A DNA stretch of 39,843 bases from Candidatus Woesearchaeota archaeon (GTDB lineage: Archaea; Nanobdellota; Nanobdellia; Woesearchaeales; WJKL01): assembly GCA_019322815.1 (NCBI GenBank), contig JAHWIB010000003.1:1-39843 (forward strand), read 5' to 3'. A program made the translations under genes and the position numbers. This document shows, in pieces, positions 1 to 8,600 of this stretch; within the stretch, counting starts at the first letter, position 1, and each line of letters opens with the position of its first letter. Under the pieces are notes generated by a model. It saw only the letters and a program-made list of their open reading frames with translations. It searched no databases and was not told the origin of the DNA.

Positions 1-389
1 TCTCTCACCTTAATCCACGATTTATCTTGTATTCTTTTTATTGTTTCAGGCAAGATATATTTTTCACTGCCATACTCTCTTGGTCTTCCTATCACTAAAA
101 TGACATCACCAATCTCAATATTATCAAAAATATTATTTTGTTCAAAAACTCTTGCAGAAATTCTTCCTGTTCCATCATCCAAAATCATGGACTGATAATT
201 GATATCTTGTTCAAGAGGCTTGGCAACAACTGTTGCAATTAAATTTATTCTGTTTATCTGTCTTCCATCATTTGTTATGATATAGTTTGGCTGCCAGCCT
301 TCTTCTTTTATATATTTCCCATTAATCAATTCTTTTATCCTAATCTTATATGCAATCTGTCTTTTTTGATTTTGATTTTCAGGAGGCAT
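1..389 (-). CDS. RPA-like OB-fold ssDNA-binding protein, partial (3' end outside window)
   Basis: The reading frame runs from an ATG at 389 leftwards to the window edge without a stop, giving about 129 residues of a truncated protein. After a Lys/Gln-rich start, residues about 46-125 read as an OB-fold of the tRNA_anti/RPA type: a strand (INLIATVVAKP), the turn LDDGTGRISARVF, then GDVILVIGRPREYG. This layout is typical of archaeal RPA32-like or other RPA-associated OB proteins that bind single-stranded DNA. The ATG lies 1 nt after the mcm stop codon, so the two genes are almost certainly co-transcribed and translationally coupled. That supports a replication role. The exact RPA subunit cannot be assigned because the C-terminus is missing. 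Confidence 0.75.
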   Translation of the reverse strand, partial: MPPENQNQKRQIAYKIRIKELINGKYIKEEGWQPNYIITNDGRQINRINLIATVVAKPLEQDINYQSMILDDGTGRISARVFEQNNIFDNIEIGDVILVIGRPREYGSEKYILPETIKRIQDKSWIKVR

Positions 390-390
390 T

Positions 391-2412
391 TTATATCCTG
401 CTTATAAAACCTCTTTTTGGTTCAAATAAGTCTCCAGAACGCTTAAGTTTCTCTAATGCATCTTCAATATCTCCTTCACTAATCCCCTTTGCTGTAGCTT
501 CTTTAACCAAGTCATCTATTGGTATTGTTTTACCAATTCTATTTTCCAGATCCTCAATAATCTCTTTTATTGTAAGGATTTTATTTCTTGCTGAAGCAGA
601 AACTCCTGTTGCTATTCTGTCAATATCTATTTTTCCTGTCTCTGGATCAAGACCAACTTGGATTAAGCAATGCTGCAATAATTCAATTGATTTCATTGCA
701 TCTCTCTTTGTTACCTTATCACTTAATCTTATCTTAGCAAAAGCTTCTGCCATCCTGACTAATGCTTCTAATTGTCTTGGAGAGATAGGAATAGCTCTGG
801 CAGCGCCTTCTTCACTATTCTCTTTGTTTCTCATCTCTACATAAAAATTTTTTATTTCCTCCAAAGCAGAATCAGTCAATACAGGCCTGATCTTTTGTTT
901 TGCATAAGCAATATACTTTCTCAGCATTTCTGTTCCTACCTCTGGCTCTTCTATGTCTGGCGTCTGATGTAAATTTAGAATATGAGATGCTAACTTTTTA
1001 TCTTTTTCAACATCAGGCAAATCTTTTATCGGAAATATCAAATCAAACCTGTTGATTAATGCAGGGGGCAGATCAATTTGTTTTGCAATGATATCATATG
1101 GGTCGAATCTTCCAAATTTTGGATTTGCTGCTGCTAATACTGTTGTTCTTGCTAATAACGTTGCCTGGATATTTGCTTTGCTTATACTTACTGTTTGATT
1201 TTCTAGTGCTTCATGCATCGCTGATCTATCTTCTACTGACATCTTATCCATCTCATCAATACAACATATACCATTAGATGCCAAAACCATTGCTCCTGCT
1301 TCTAGGCTCCATCCTCTTAAGAATTCATCTTTAACTACACTAGCTGTTAAACCTGCTGCTGAAACTCCTTTTCCACTGACATATCTTCCTTTTGGGGCTA
1401 TGAGACTGATTCTTCTTAATAACTGTGATTTTCCAGCTCCTGGATCTCCTACAAGAAGTATGTGCATATCTCCTCTTGATTGAGCTCCATCTGTTCTTTC
1501 TTTATGGACTCCTCCTAATAGCTGAAGCAGTAATGCTTCTTTTACTTTTTCATGACCCCATATTGAAGGAGCTAATGAAATGATTAATTTTTGATTAACT
1601 TTTGGATCCTGAGCAAGTTCTAGAATCTGTCTTTCCTCTTCTTCTGTTATTTCAAGCTCATGAAAGCTTTCTTCAGCACCTTCTACATAATTTGCTTCTA
1701 TCATCAAATCAAATCTAGTGCTTTTTGTTCCTTGTCTTGTTATTATTGGAACTTCCTTTACCTGGCCTACAACAATGATCTTGCTTCCAGGATTTGTATG
1801 TTTTTCGCTCATCGGGCTGACAAGATCATCTTTTAAAAATACATTCATTCTTTTTGGCTGCTCTCCACCTTCCAAGTTTTCAGGCGCTTCTTCCAGAACA
1901 AGACCTTGAGCATCAACAAGCTCTTTGCTTAACAGCCTGAATTTTCCTTTTCTTCCGCAGCCGCATCTGGTTGGTTCTTTGAATTGTGTATCCAGCTGCA
2001 GAACATTTATGATATTGCCGCAGTTAGGGCATTCAAATCTTGCTGCTGTAACCTGCGGCCTTACATCAGATTTTTGTCTTACAACACCTTCCATAAATAA
2101 AAATTTACCAATATGCTCGCTTCTTATATTTCTAACCATAATCTTTTGGGTTTCCGGCAGGTTCTTGAACCTGATCCTGATATTTTTCATGTTATCAGGC
2201 AGATCAAATTCCTGCAGAGCCAATTCCCCTGCTTTAATAACATCTTCTGGATATTCCAATAATTCATCAGCCAATTCATGATTAAATCTCAATAATTCAG
2301 AAAAATCAATAATCAGAAATTTTTCTCCTTTTCTAATCTTTTTAAGCAGACTAGCTTTATATATAGTTTCTATGAATTCCTTGAATTTTTTAACTTGTTC
2401 AGCTCCTTGCAT
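391..2412 (-). CDS. mcm: MCM replicative DNA helicase
   Basis: 673-aa archaeal minichromosome maintenance helicase, the hexameric 3'-5' replicative helicase. The N-terminal part carries a zinc site (C128, C131, C150, C152) within the OB-fold region. The AAA+ core shows Walker A GDPGAGKS (about 322-329), Walker B CCIDEMDKM (383-391), sensor 1 AAAN (427-430) and the arginine finger in LINRFD (R455). The last about 60 residues form the usual winged-helix domain. Length is normal and no intein is seen. A TATA-like element about 24-32 nt before the ATG suggests a leaderless or near-leaderless mRNA. The next gene downstream on the same strand is an RPA-like OB protein starting 1 nt after the stop, and tbp lies upstream. 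Confidence 0.97.
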   Translation of the reverse strand: MQGAEQVKKFKEFIETIYKASLLKKIRKGEKFLIIDFSELLRFNHELADELLEYPEDVIKAGELALQEFDLPDNMKNIRIRFKNLPETQKIMVRNIRSEHIGKFLFMEGVVRQKSDVRPQVTAARFECPNCGNIINVLQLDTQFKEPTRCGCGRKGKFRLLSKELVDAQGLVLEEAPENLEGGEQPKRMNVFLKDDLVSPMSEKHTNPGSKIIVVGQVKEVPIITRQGTKSTRFDLMIEANYVEGAEESFHELEITEEEERQILELAQDPKVNQKLIISLAPSIWGHEKVKEALLLQLLGGVHKERTDGAQSRGDMHILLVGDPGAGKSQLLRRISLIAPKGRYVSGKGVSAAGLTASVVKDEFLRGWSLEAGAMVLASNGICCIDEMDKMSVEDRSAMHEALENQTVSISKANIQATLLARTTVLAAANPKFGRFDPYDIIAKQIDLPPALINRFDLIFPIKDLPDVEKDKKLASHILNLHQTPDIEEPEVGTEMLRKYIAYAKQKIRPVLTDSALEEIKNFYVEMRNKENSEEGAARAIPISPRQLEALVRMAEAFAKIRLSDKVTKRDAMKSIELLQHCLIQVGLDPETGKIDIDRIATGVSASARNKILTIKEIIEDLENRIGKTIPIDDLVKEATAKGISEGDIEDALEKLKRSGDLFEPKRGFISRI

Positions 2413-2434
2413 TTTATATCATTGAAGTTAATTT

Positions 2435-2467
2435 AATTTATATTTCCTGCGGCTGCATGTCCAGTGG
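2435..2467 (-). promoter_or_regulatory. mcm promoter: CCACTGGACAT motif plus TATA box
   Basis: On the minus strand the 11-mer CCACTGGACAT occupies 2467-2457. Twelve bases later comes the A/T box AATATAAATT (2444-2435), about 25 nt before the expected transcription start near the mcm ATG (2412). The same 11-mer, with the same 12-base gap to a TATA box, precedes the gene at 31176. The TATA role is inferred from archaeal promoter spacing. The motif is directly visible but its function is unknown. Confidence 0.55.
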
Positions 2468-2499
2468 TAATTTTTAGAGAGAAGCATCTATAAGTCAAT

Positions 2500-2516
2500 A
2501 AAAAAACAGCCCCCCC
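2500..2516 (-). terminator. Oligo-T terminator after tbp
   Basis: Just downstream of the tbp stop on the minus strand lies a run of seven G (2516-2510), then CTG, then seven T (2506-2500). A T-rich run is the usual archaeal termination signal. The G-run before it is unusual in this AT-rich sequence. Confidence 0.45.
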
Positions 2517-2529
2517 TTATTCAATTAAT

Positions 2530-3087
2530 TTATTTGCCTTTGACCTTTTTAAGATTAATAATTAATTTGTCAAGAGCTTCGTGAACTTCTTTTTCGCTTT
2601 TTGTTCCTGTGCAAACAATTTTTCCATTACTGAATAATAAGAATGTTGCCTTTGCTTCTGGCAGCTTGTATACTAATCCTGGAAACTGCTCTGGTTCATA
2701 TTCTGTGTTTGGCAATTTCATTGCTAATGTATTTAAGTTTAAATCCATTCCAACTGCACCGCTTGCAACAATATTCTGGATCCTGATTTCAGGTTTTATT
2801 GTAATCTTAATTCCAATTTTTTCTAAGCTTTTGATTATTTTTTTAATGCTTTCTTCTACCTTGTCCATGCTTCTTGCTCCTGTGCAAACAATCTTTCCTG
2901 AACTGAAGATTAAAGCAGAAGTTTTAGGTTCTTTGATTCTTATGACTAGTCCTGGAAACTGTTCTGGATTATACTCTGTATTTGGTAAAGTTGCTGCCAT
3001 CTTTTCCAATGGTATATCATGTTTTAAAGAAGAACTAACTACAATATTAACAACTTTGATTTCCTTTTTTTCAGCTTTTTTTGCCAT
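2530..3087 (-). CDS. tbp: TATA-binding protein (TBP)
   Basis: 185-aa general transcription factor that binds the TATA box and recruits TFB and RNA polymerase. The protein consists of the two diagnostic tandem repeats, about residues 10-90 and 100-180. Each contains LPNTEYxPEQFPGLV followed by FSxGKIVCTG, so the saddle fold is complete. Length fits archaeal TBP. The ATG has a good GGAGG site 6 nt upstream (3094-3098 region). A TATA-like box lies at 3156-3142, so unlike many neighbours this mRNA should have a leader. It sits upstream of mcm on the same strand but is separated by a terminator-like tract and a separate mcm promoter. Confidence 0.98.
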   Translation of the reverse strand: MAKKAEKKEIKVVNIVVSSSLKHDIPLEKMAATLPNTEYNPEQFPGLVIRIKEPKTSALIFSSGKIVCTGARSMDKVEESIKKIIKSLEKIGIKITIKPEIRIQNIVASGAVGMDLNLNTLAMKLPNTEYEPEQFPGLVYKLPEAKATFLLFSNGKIVCTGTKSEKEVHEALDKLIINLKKVKGK

Positions 3088-3141
3088 TTTAATCCTCCAT
3101 AAATTTATAAATAACTTTATTTTTATAAGAAAACAGAAAAA

Positions 3142-3156
3142 CTATTTAAATATATG
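3142..3156 (-). promoter_or_regulatory. Probable tbp TATA box
   Basis: ATATATTTAAATAG on the minus strand lies 55-69 nt before the tbp ATG and is the best TATA-like match in the 200-bp gap between tbp and the divergent TtuA-like gene. Other A/T stretches nearby (3100-3125) are weaker alternatives. Confidence 0.4.
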
Positions 3157-3225
3157 TATTTAAAAATGATTTTTAAATAAAAGATATTTTATAGGTTATG
3201 TGACCCCTTGATTTCCTATGGAAAG

Positions 3226-3299
3226 TAAGTATAAAAATAAGTATATTTTAATGAAATTTGTGAAAAATAAGTATAATAATAAGTAAAATGATAAGTATT
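3226..3299 (+). repeat. TAAGTAT iterons, 12-nt period, before and across the start of the TtuA-like gene
   Basis: TAAGTA(T/A) occurs at 3226, 3238, 3268, 3280 and 3292, with spacings of 12, 30, 12 and 12 nt. The 13-mer AAAAATAAGTATA is repeated exactly at 3233-3245 and 3263-3275. The last three units are imperfect 12-mers: ATAAGTATAATA, then ATAAGTAAAATG (which supplies the start codon), then ATAAGTATTGAG. They could be repeated regulator sites or a simple tandem expansion. Confidence 0.6.
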
Positions 3300-4127
3300 G
3301 AGCAAAAAACCAAGAAAAATATACAAAATTATAATTTGATTAGTAGAAAAGATAAAATTCTAGTAGCTTGTAGTGGAGGAAAGGATTCAACAACTGTTCT
3401 GTATATATTAAAAAAACTAGGTTATAATGTTTCAGCTATAACAGTAGATGCTTTGATTGGAAATTATACAAAACAAAATCTTGAAAATATAAAGAAAGTT
3501 TGCAAAGAAAGTGGGGTTAAGCTACATGTTGTTTCTTTTAGAGATGAATTTGGAGCTTCTCTTTGTTATTTAAAATCCATGCTTTCAGGAAAAGGAGTTA
3601 AATTGGGTTCTTGCACTATCTGCGGTGTTTTACGCAGGTATCTATTGAATAAATATGCTAAAAAGTTAAAAGCAGATGTTATTGCAACTGGCCATAATAT
3701 GGATGATGAGGTGCAGTCAGTTTTAATGAATTTGTTTAAGAATAATCTTGAGCTGCTGGCAAGATCTGGCCCAAAGACAGGAGTCAGCAATTATAAAAGT
3801 TTTATTCCAAGAATCAAGCCTCTTTATTTTGTTTCTGAAAAAGAAGTTAAAGAATATTCTAAATCTATGAATTTTCCTGTAAACTATAATGCCTGTCCTT
3901 GCAGAGTTGATGCTTATAGAAATCATGTAAGAAAATTGCTTGATAATTATGAAAAGATTAATCCTGATGTTAAAAAGAATATTATTGATAATTTTTTGAA
4001 GATTTTGCCCTTACTGAAAAAGAAGTTTAAAACAATTGAAAAACCCTTGTACTGCAAAAGCTGCGGGGAGCCAAGCAAAAGGGAAAAATGCATGACCTGC
4101 CAGATATTGAGCAAATTACGCTCTTAA
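3288..4127 (+). CDS. TtuA/Ncs6-family tRNA 2-thiolation enzyme, N-terminal zinc finger missing
   Basis: 279-aa PP-loop ATP pyrophosphatase of the TtuA/TtcA/Ncs6 group, which adenylates a tRNA uridine (or cytidine) and swaps its oxygen for sulfur. The PP-loop SGGKDS is at residues 29-34. C109-x2-C112 and a third cysteine in CPC (203-205) match the family's Fe-S/catalytic cysteines, and ATGHNxDDE (133-141) is also a family motif. The C-terminus keeps a zinc knuckle (CKSCG...CMTC). Family members normally have a matching N-terminal zinc finger before the PP-loop; here only about 24 residues precede it. The frame is closed upstream by a TGA at 3261-3263, so this is not a start-site error. The last 12 bp overlap the convergent membrane-protein gene. 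The exact target position on tRNA is not determinable from sequence. Confidence 0.88.
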   Translation: MISIEQKTKKNIQNYNLISRKDKILVACSGGKDSTTVLYILKKLGYNVSAITVDALIGNYTKQNLENIKKVCKESGVKLHVVSFRDEFGASLCYLKSMLSGKGVKLGSCTICGVLRRYLLNKYAKKLKADVIATGHNMDDEVQSVLMNLFKNNLELLARSGPKTGVSNYKSFIPRIKPLYFVSEKEVKEYSKSMNFPVNYNACPCRVDAYRNHVRKLLDNYEKINPDVKKNIIDNFLKILPLLKKKFKTIEKPLYCKSCGEPSKREKCMTCQILSKLRS

Positions 4128-4850
4128 ATTTATAATCATTATGCTAATCTTTATTGAAACTAATAGAACTAATATTAATGTAATCCAAAAGTAGATTTTT
4201 ATGTGCTTTAGGCTGAATATTTTTTTATTGTTTAATATCTTATAAAACAAAATTCCTATTAAGCTGCTAGAAACTATTAGGAAGACAAAGAAGGAGATAA
4301 AGTAGATAACTGGATTACTGAAGAAAGAGTTTACTTCAAAAGAAGGGGCATATACATAATTCATATTTTCTTCTGCTCCAAAGAATAATGAAGGTATTAG
4401 GAAGAATGAAATGGATATGAATAAATAGAGAAAGAATTTATTAAAGTTTTTTGGAAGTTTTTTCAGGAATAATAATGCAAAGAATTCTAATGGAACAATA
4501 AAGAAATGCCTCATTGTTGATAATATCTCTAACTTTGAAAAGTTTGATTTAAAAATATATTCTGAAGCTCCTAAAATACTTGTTTTTGTGAATAATACAT
4601 TAATTAAAAGGTCAGTTATCCATATTCCCTGTATTACAATGCTGGCTGAAAGGAAGACTAATAATAATGTCTGGCTTTTGTTTATTATTATTATGCACAC
4701 TATTAACAATGACAAGCTGCAGAACAAAAATAATCCATATACCTTTCCTGCTAATAACTTAATAAAAACATCAATAAACCACATCAAATATAAGATTACA
4801 GCTATAAAGGCTAAGTAAATATCATTCTGGTTTTTGAAGTTAAAAGCCAT
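4116..4850 (-). CDS. Multi-pass membrane protein, function unknown
   Basis: 244-aa, strongly hydrophobic protein with about seven predicted transmembrane helices. They are roughly at residues 11-32, 38-57, 61-85, 112-130, 137-157, 182-206 and 218-241, with short basic loops (KKLPKNFNK, KILNNKK). The polar loop between helices 5 and 6 is FGAEENMNYVYAPSFEVNSF. I do not recognise the family. The gene converges on and overlaps the TtuA-like gene by 12 bp, so there is no room for a terminator between them. It starts 54 bp from the divergent Rpp30 gene, suggesting a shared promoter region. Confidence 0.75.
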   Translation of the reverse strand: MAFNFKNQNDIYLAFIAVILYLMWFIDVFIKLLAGKVYGLFLFCSLSLLIVCIIIINKSQTLLLVFLSASIVIQGIWITDLLINVLFTKTSILGASEYIFKSNFSKLEILSTMRHFFIVPLEFFALLFLKKLPKNFNKFFLYLFISISFFLIPSLFFGAEENMNYVYAPSFEVNSFFSNPVIYFISFFVFLIVSSSLIGILFYKILNNKKIFSLKHIKIYFWITLILVLLVSIKISIMIINLRA

Positions 4851-4869
4851 TTGGTTGACAAAAGAATAA

Positions 4870-4881
4870 AGCTTTAAAAAC
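4870..4881 (+). promoter_or_regulatory. Probable TATA box of the Rpp30 gene
   Basis: AGCTTTAAAAAC lies about 25-35 nt before the ATG at 4905, the distance expected for a nearly leaderless archaeal transcript. Confidence 0.4.
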
Positions 4882-4904
4882 TTTATCGATTCTACTAATC
4901 TAAA

Positions 4905-5585
4905 ATGATAGATCTTGTTTTTCCTAACGGAAATGAGCTGAAATTTATAAGAATAGCTGAGAGGCTTGGCTACAATTCTTTATGTTTTGGTTACAGCTTT
5001 AAAAGAAACTTAAAAGCAATTAAGGAGAATATTTCAGAAGCTCAGAAAAAAACTAAGGTTAAATTGTTTTATGGTTTAATGAGTGATATTAAAAATGTTA
5101 GCAAAGTAAGAAAGGTTTGTGACCTTGTTTTAATAAAAGCTTCTGGAGATGATCAGGCTGTTTTTGAAAGAGTTAAACCAGATATTGTTTATGATTTAGA
5201 ATTGAATGCTAAAAAAGATCCTATTAATTTTAGAGCTTCTGGCTTGAATCAAGTATTATGCAAATTTGCTGCTAAGAATAAAGTTATTATTGGTTTTTCA
5301 TTTTCCTCTATCTTGAATGCAAAGAATAGAGTGATGATTTTAGGAAGGATGATGCAAAACATAAGATTTTGCAGAAAGTATAAGGTTGATACTGTTTTTG
5401 CTTCTTTTGCTAAAACACCTTTTGAGATGAGGGCTTGGCATGATCTAGTTAGTTTTTTAATAGTTTTAGGAATGCATGCTGGAAAAGCAAAGAAGAGTTT
5501 GAAAATAATTGAAGAAAAAATCAAGGAAAATTACAAGAAAAAATCTTCTGAATATATTGGCGAAGGAATAGAAGTTATCAGATAA
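4905..5585 (+). CDS. rnp3: Ribonuclease P protein component 3 (Rpp30/Rpp1)
   Basis: 226-aa RNase P protein subunit of the Rpp30/Rpp1 (PHP-like TIM barrel) family, which with Pop5 and other subunits supports the RNase P RNA in 5' maturation of pre-tRNA. Visible hallmarks are the opening MIDLVFP, DLVLIKASGDD, then FRASGLNQVLCKFAAKNKV and IGFSFSSIL, and MMQNIRFCRKYK near the C-terminal third. Length is normal. A Lys-rich C-terminal helix (about 190-215) follows the barrel. It is the only clear tRNA-processing gene beside the TtuA-like gene, and the membrane-protein gene between them is on the other strand. Confidence 0.93.
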   Translation: MIDLVFPNGNELKFIRIAERLGYNSLCFGYSFKRNLKAIKENISEAQKKTKVKLFYGLMSDIKNVSKVRKVCDLVLIKASGDDQAVFERVKPDIVYDLELNAKKDPINFRASGLNQVLCKFAAKNKVIIGFSFSSILNAKNRVMILGRMMQNIRFCRKYKVDTVFASFAKTPFEMRAWHDLVSFLIVLGMHAGKAKKSLKIIEEKIKENYKKKSSEYIGEGIEVIR

Positions 5586-5592
5586 ACAAAAG

Positions 5593-5604
5593 TTTATATA
5601 TAAA
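5593..5604 (+). promoter_or_regulatory. TATA box opening the envelope locus
   Basis: TTTATATATAAA lies 40-51 nt before the ATG at 5644. A GAGGTTT ribosome-binding site follows (about 5634-5640), so the transcript should start near 5622 with a short leader. It is one of the best TATA matches in the window and may drive expression into the surface-protein locus. Confidence 0.5.
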
Positions 5605-5643
5605 AAGTATTTTATTTAATAAAAATAAAAAAAAGAGGTTTAT

Positions 5644-8600
5644 ATGAAGAATAAATTAGTGAGTTTTTGTACTTTTATAGTAATCTTTATGTTAGTATTG
5701 AGTCCTGCTGCTTATGCTGAAAAAGCAGTTGAAGCTGTGTCAGGAGTAGTAGGAGGAGTAGTTGGAGTTGTGCTTGGAGCAGTAGGAGGAGTTATTGGTT
5801 GTGTGGTGGGTGCTCTTGATGCTGATTCTAGTTGTGAAGAAGGAGCTGCTGACGGATATCAAACAGGAGCAGCTATAGGAGCAGGTCTAAGTGGAGTACT
5901 AACTTGTGTGTTTACTCTGTTTGATGAGGGCTGCTGGGATGAAGGAGTAGAATTAGCTGCTCAAATCTATACTTTTGGACAAGGAGAGGAGCCATCACTG
6001 CCAGACGGTCCTGTTATTAATCTAGGAGAATTTCCTGCTCCTTTGATTTTTGATGATGTGTATAGTGAATTTTTAGGTTATATAGATAATCATTATCATA
6101 ATTACAGTTTTTTAAAAAGCAATGATCCATCAACAGAAGCTGATTTAAACATCAGCTTATGTACTGGCGTTCTAGGAGCTTGGCTGCCTGATACAACTGG
6201 CGCATTAAATGCAGACGAATATGCTCAATTAAATTTTGAAAATTTCTGCTGCGGAGATGACTGGTCTTATGATAATGGAATAATAGTTACTGGTGTTGGT
6301 CCAATAGATAATCATTTAGTTTGTGTATATGATTATGATGTAGGAAGCTGGAAATGGATTGCTGCAAACCAGCAGAAGTTTGCAATAAAAGAAATAACCC
6401 AACCTACACTTGAAGATCTCTCTTCTTATAAAGATAATTTTAAAGAGCCGATTTACAGTTATGATCTAGTTTCAAGTGATTTGCATTGGTATGCATGTAA
6501 AAATGAGACAACTATCGGAAACATTGAATTTTTAAGTGATGAAGATTTTCCCACTAAGGAAAGTTTTTCTAAATTTTATTGCTATAAAGAAGGCGACAAG
6601 TTCAGGTATGGGATATGTTCTGCCACAGAAATAATCTATCAGTATAATAATAATGAATACAAGGCTTCTGCTTTAAGGGGTATTGGTTCGGTTTCTACTA
6701 TGATTCTTGAGCCAGATGCTCCAGTAGAATTTTCAGGAGTAAGAAGATTTGCTCTTGACCCTCGGTTTGCTGCTAGTGATGATGAAAAAACAGATGCTAA
6801 TATCCAAGACTGGACAAGCTATAGCAGCATGGATTTTTTTATCAATTTTACAGATGTATCAATTCCATTATATGTTGTTATCTTTTCTCCTGGAGCAGAC
6901 AGAGACAAATTATTTGACGAGCCTGTTCTTGATTATGCTGTTGATACTCCTGTCAATAATAAGTGGGTTCATGTCTCTATACCTGTTGGAGACTGGAGAT
7001 ATGTTAAAGTGATTCAATTTTATGAAAAAACACCCGCTAGCTATCCTCTTCCAGATTATACTATAAGCTTGGACAAAATATTTTTACTATCAGAAAATGA
7101 AAATAATACTGCTTATTGCTCAGACAGAAATTATGAACCTGCAAATGGAATATTTCATACATGGATCTCTGATCTTGACAATAACAATGCTGCTTGTGAT
7201 GCAAACATTCCATATGATTCTGTAGGAGATCAATGCTGCGGAGATGATATTGGTGAATATTTTAACAGCTCTGGAAAAGGATGCTGGAATTCTGAAACAG
7301 TAAATGATGATTCTACTATCATGAATGTTGAATATATTATAACAAAGACCAGCGAAGAAAAATATGAACAAACCTATCCTGATATAGATGTTAGTTTTAA
7401 TGTTAATACAGTGGGCCCTTTTTTTGTAGATTATAGTAATGCGATTAGTGTAGGCAGCGATAAATTAGGCGAGGGTTTTGCATGCCCTGCTGGATGGGCT
7501 GTCTGCGGAGCTAAAAACAAGGCAAATGCAAATAACCAGTTAAGCATGATCAGCTGCTGCCCTGTGTTTGGAGCAAGAACAACGTCTGGCGGAACTCGTG
7601 AATTATCTGATTCAGAGGAAAATAAAGATGTATACTGCGGAACAGACCAGGTAGTGCTTGCTGCACAAAATAGGGCAAGTGATGATTTTTTAAAAGCATT
7701 TTTTTGCGGCAATATAGAAAGAGCAAGTGTAGGAACAAGAAGGATTGTTGATAATTCAGCGGATGGAGGATGGAAATGGTGCGATGAGAATGAATTAGTA
7801 TGCGGATTAAAAGTATATGCTGGGCTTGATATAGATGAATTTTATTGCTGCGAGATCAATCCTTTAGAAGATTCTGAGTTTCTTATTGATGAACAATTTT
7901 ATGCTTATAAATCGATAAAATACACTTCTACAATCAATACAGAAAAAGTGCAAACATTAAACATTCCTTCTGAATTGAAAGGTTTAACAAATGCTTCTTT
8001 TTTTGTAATTTCTGATTTAAGTTCTAGCAACAGTGCCCCTTTTGATGTTTTCTTTTCAGATACAGGAGAAAGAACAACAAAGAATCCAGATGCTGCAATA
8101 GTTGTGAGGACAGAGCATGTTGTTAGAGAGATAGCTGATCCAGGCAGTACAATTACAATAACTAATAATCATTTATGTGATTCTTCCAGCTGCATCTATC
8201 CTTTGAATGGAAAATTACCAATAACTGTTGAAAATGTCCATCCAGATGAATATAATCTCTACATAGTATTGAGAAATGGGACTAAAATGCTTGTAAATTC
8301 AACTGAAGAGACAGATGAAGAAGGCTCATACCTATTGGTTGAAGATCTTAAACAGTCTGTTTTGTTTAATGATGGCAAATTCTACGGGTGCCACACTCCT
8401 GCTTATATTGATTATATAAATCAAAATTATATTGATGTAACTGAAGTTGATTACTGCAATGTCCAGGGAACCCATTACTGCTCTTATTATGGCGGATGGA
8501 GTGATAATCCACTTGGAGCTCCGACAGCTTTAAGCAATACATCAAAACAATTCCCTCTTTCTATCCCTCTGCCTGAGGGTGCTTTAGAATATGGATGCTG

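Noticed and set aside
350..844. 164-aa frame on the plus strand opposite mcm
   Set aside because: It lies antisense to the conserved C-terminal part of MCM and to the start of the RPA-like gene, has no recognisable domain, and its composition mirrors the opposite strand.
2609..3163. 184-aa plus-strand frame opposite tbp
   Set aside because: It is the mirror of the two TBP repeats (its own apparent repeat comes from them), so it is a shadow frame.
3288..4127. TilS (tRNA-Ile lysidine synthase) assignment of the PP-loop protein
   Set aside because: TilS lacks the CxxC plus third cysteine and the C-terminal zinc knuckle seen here; these features fit TtuA/Ncs6/TtcA.
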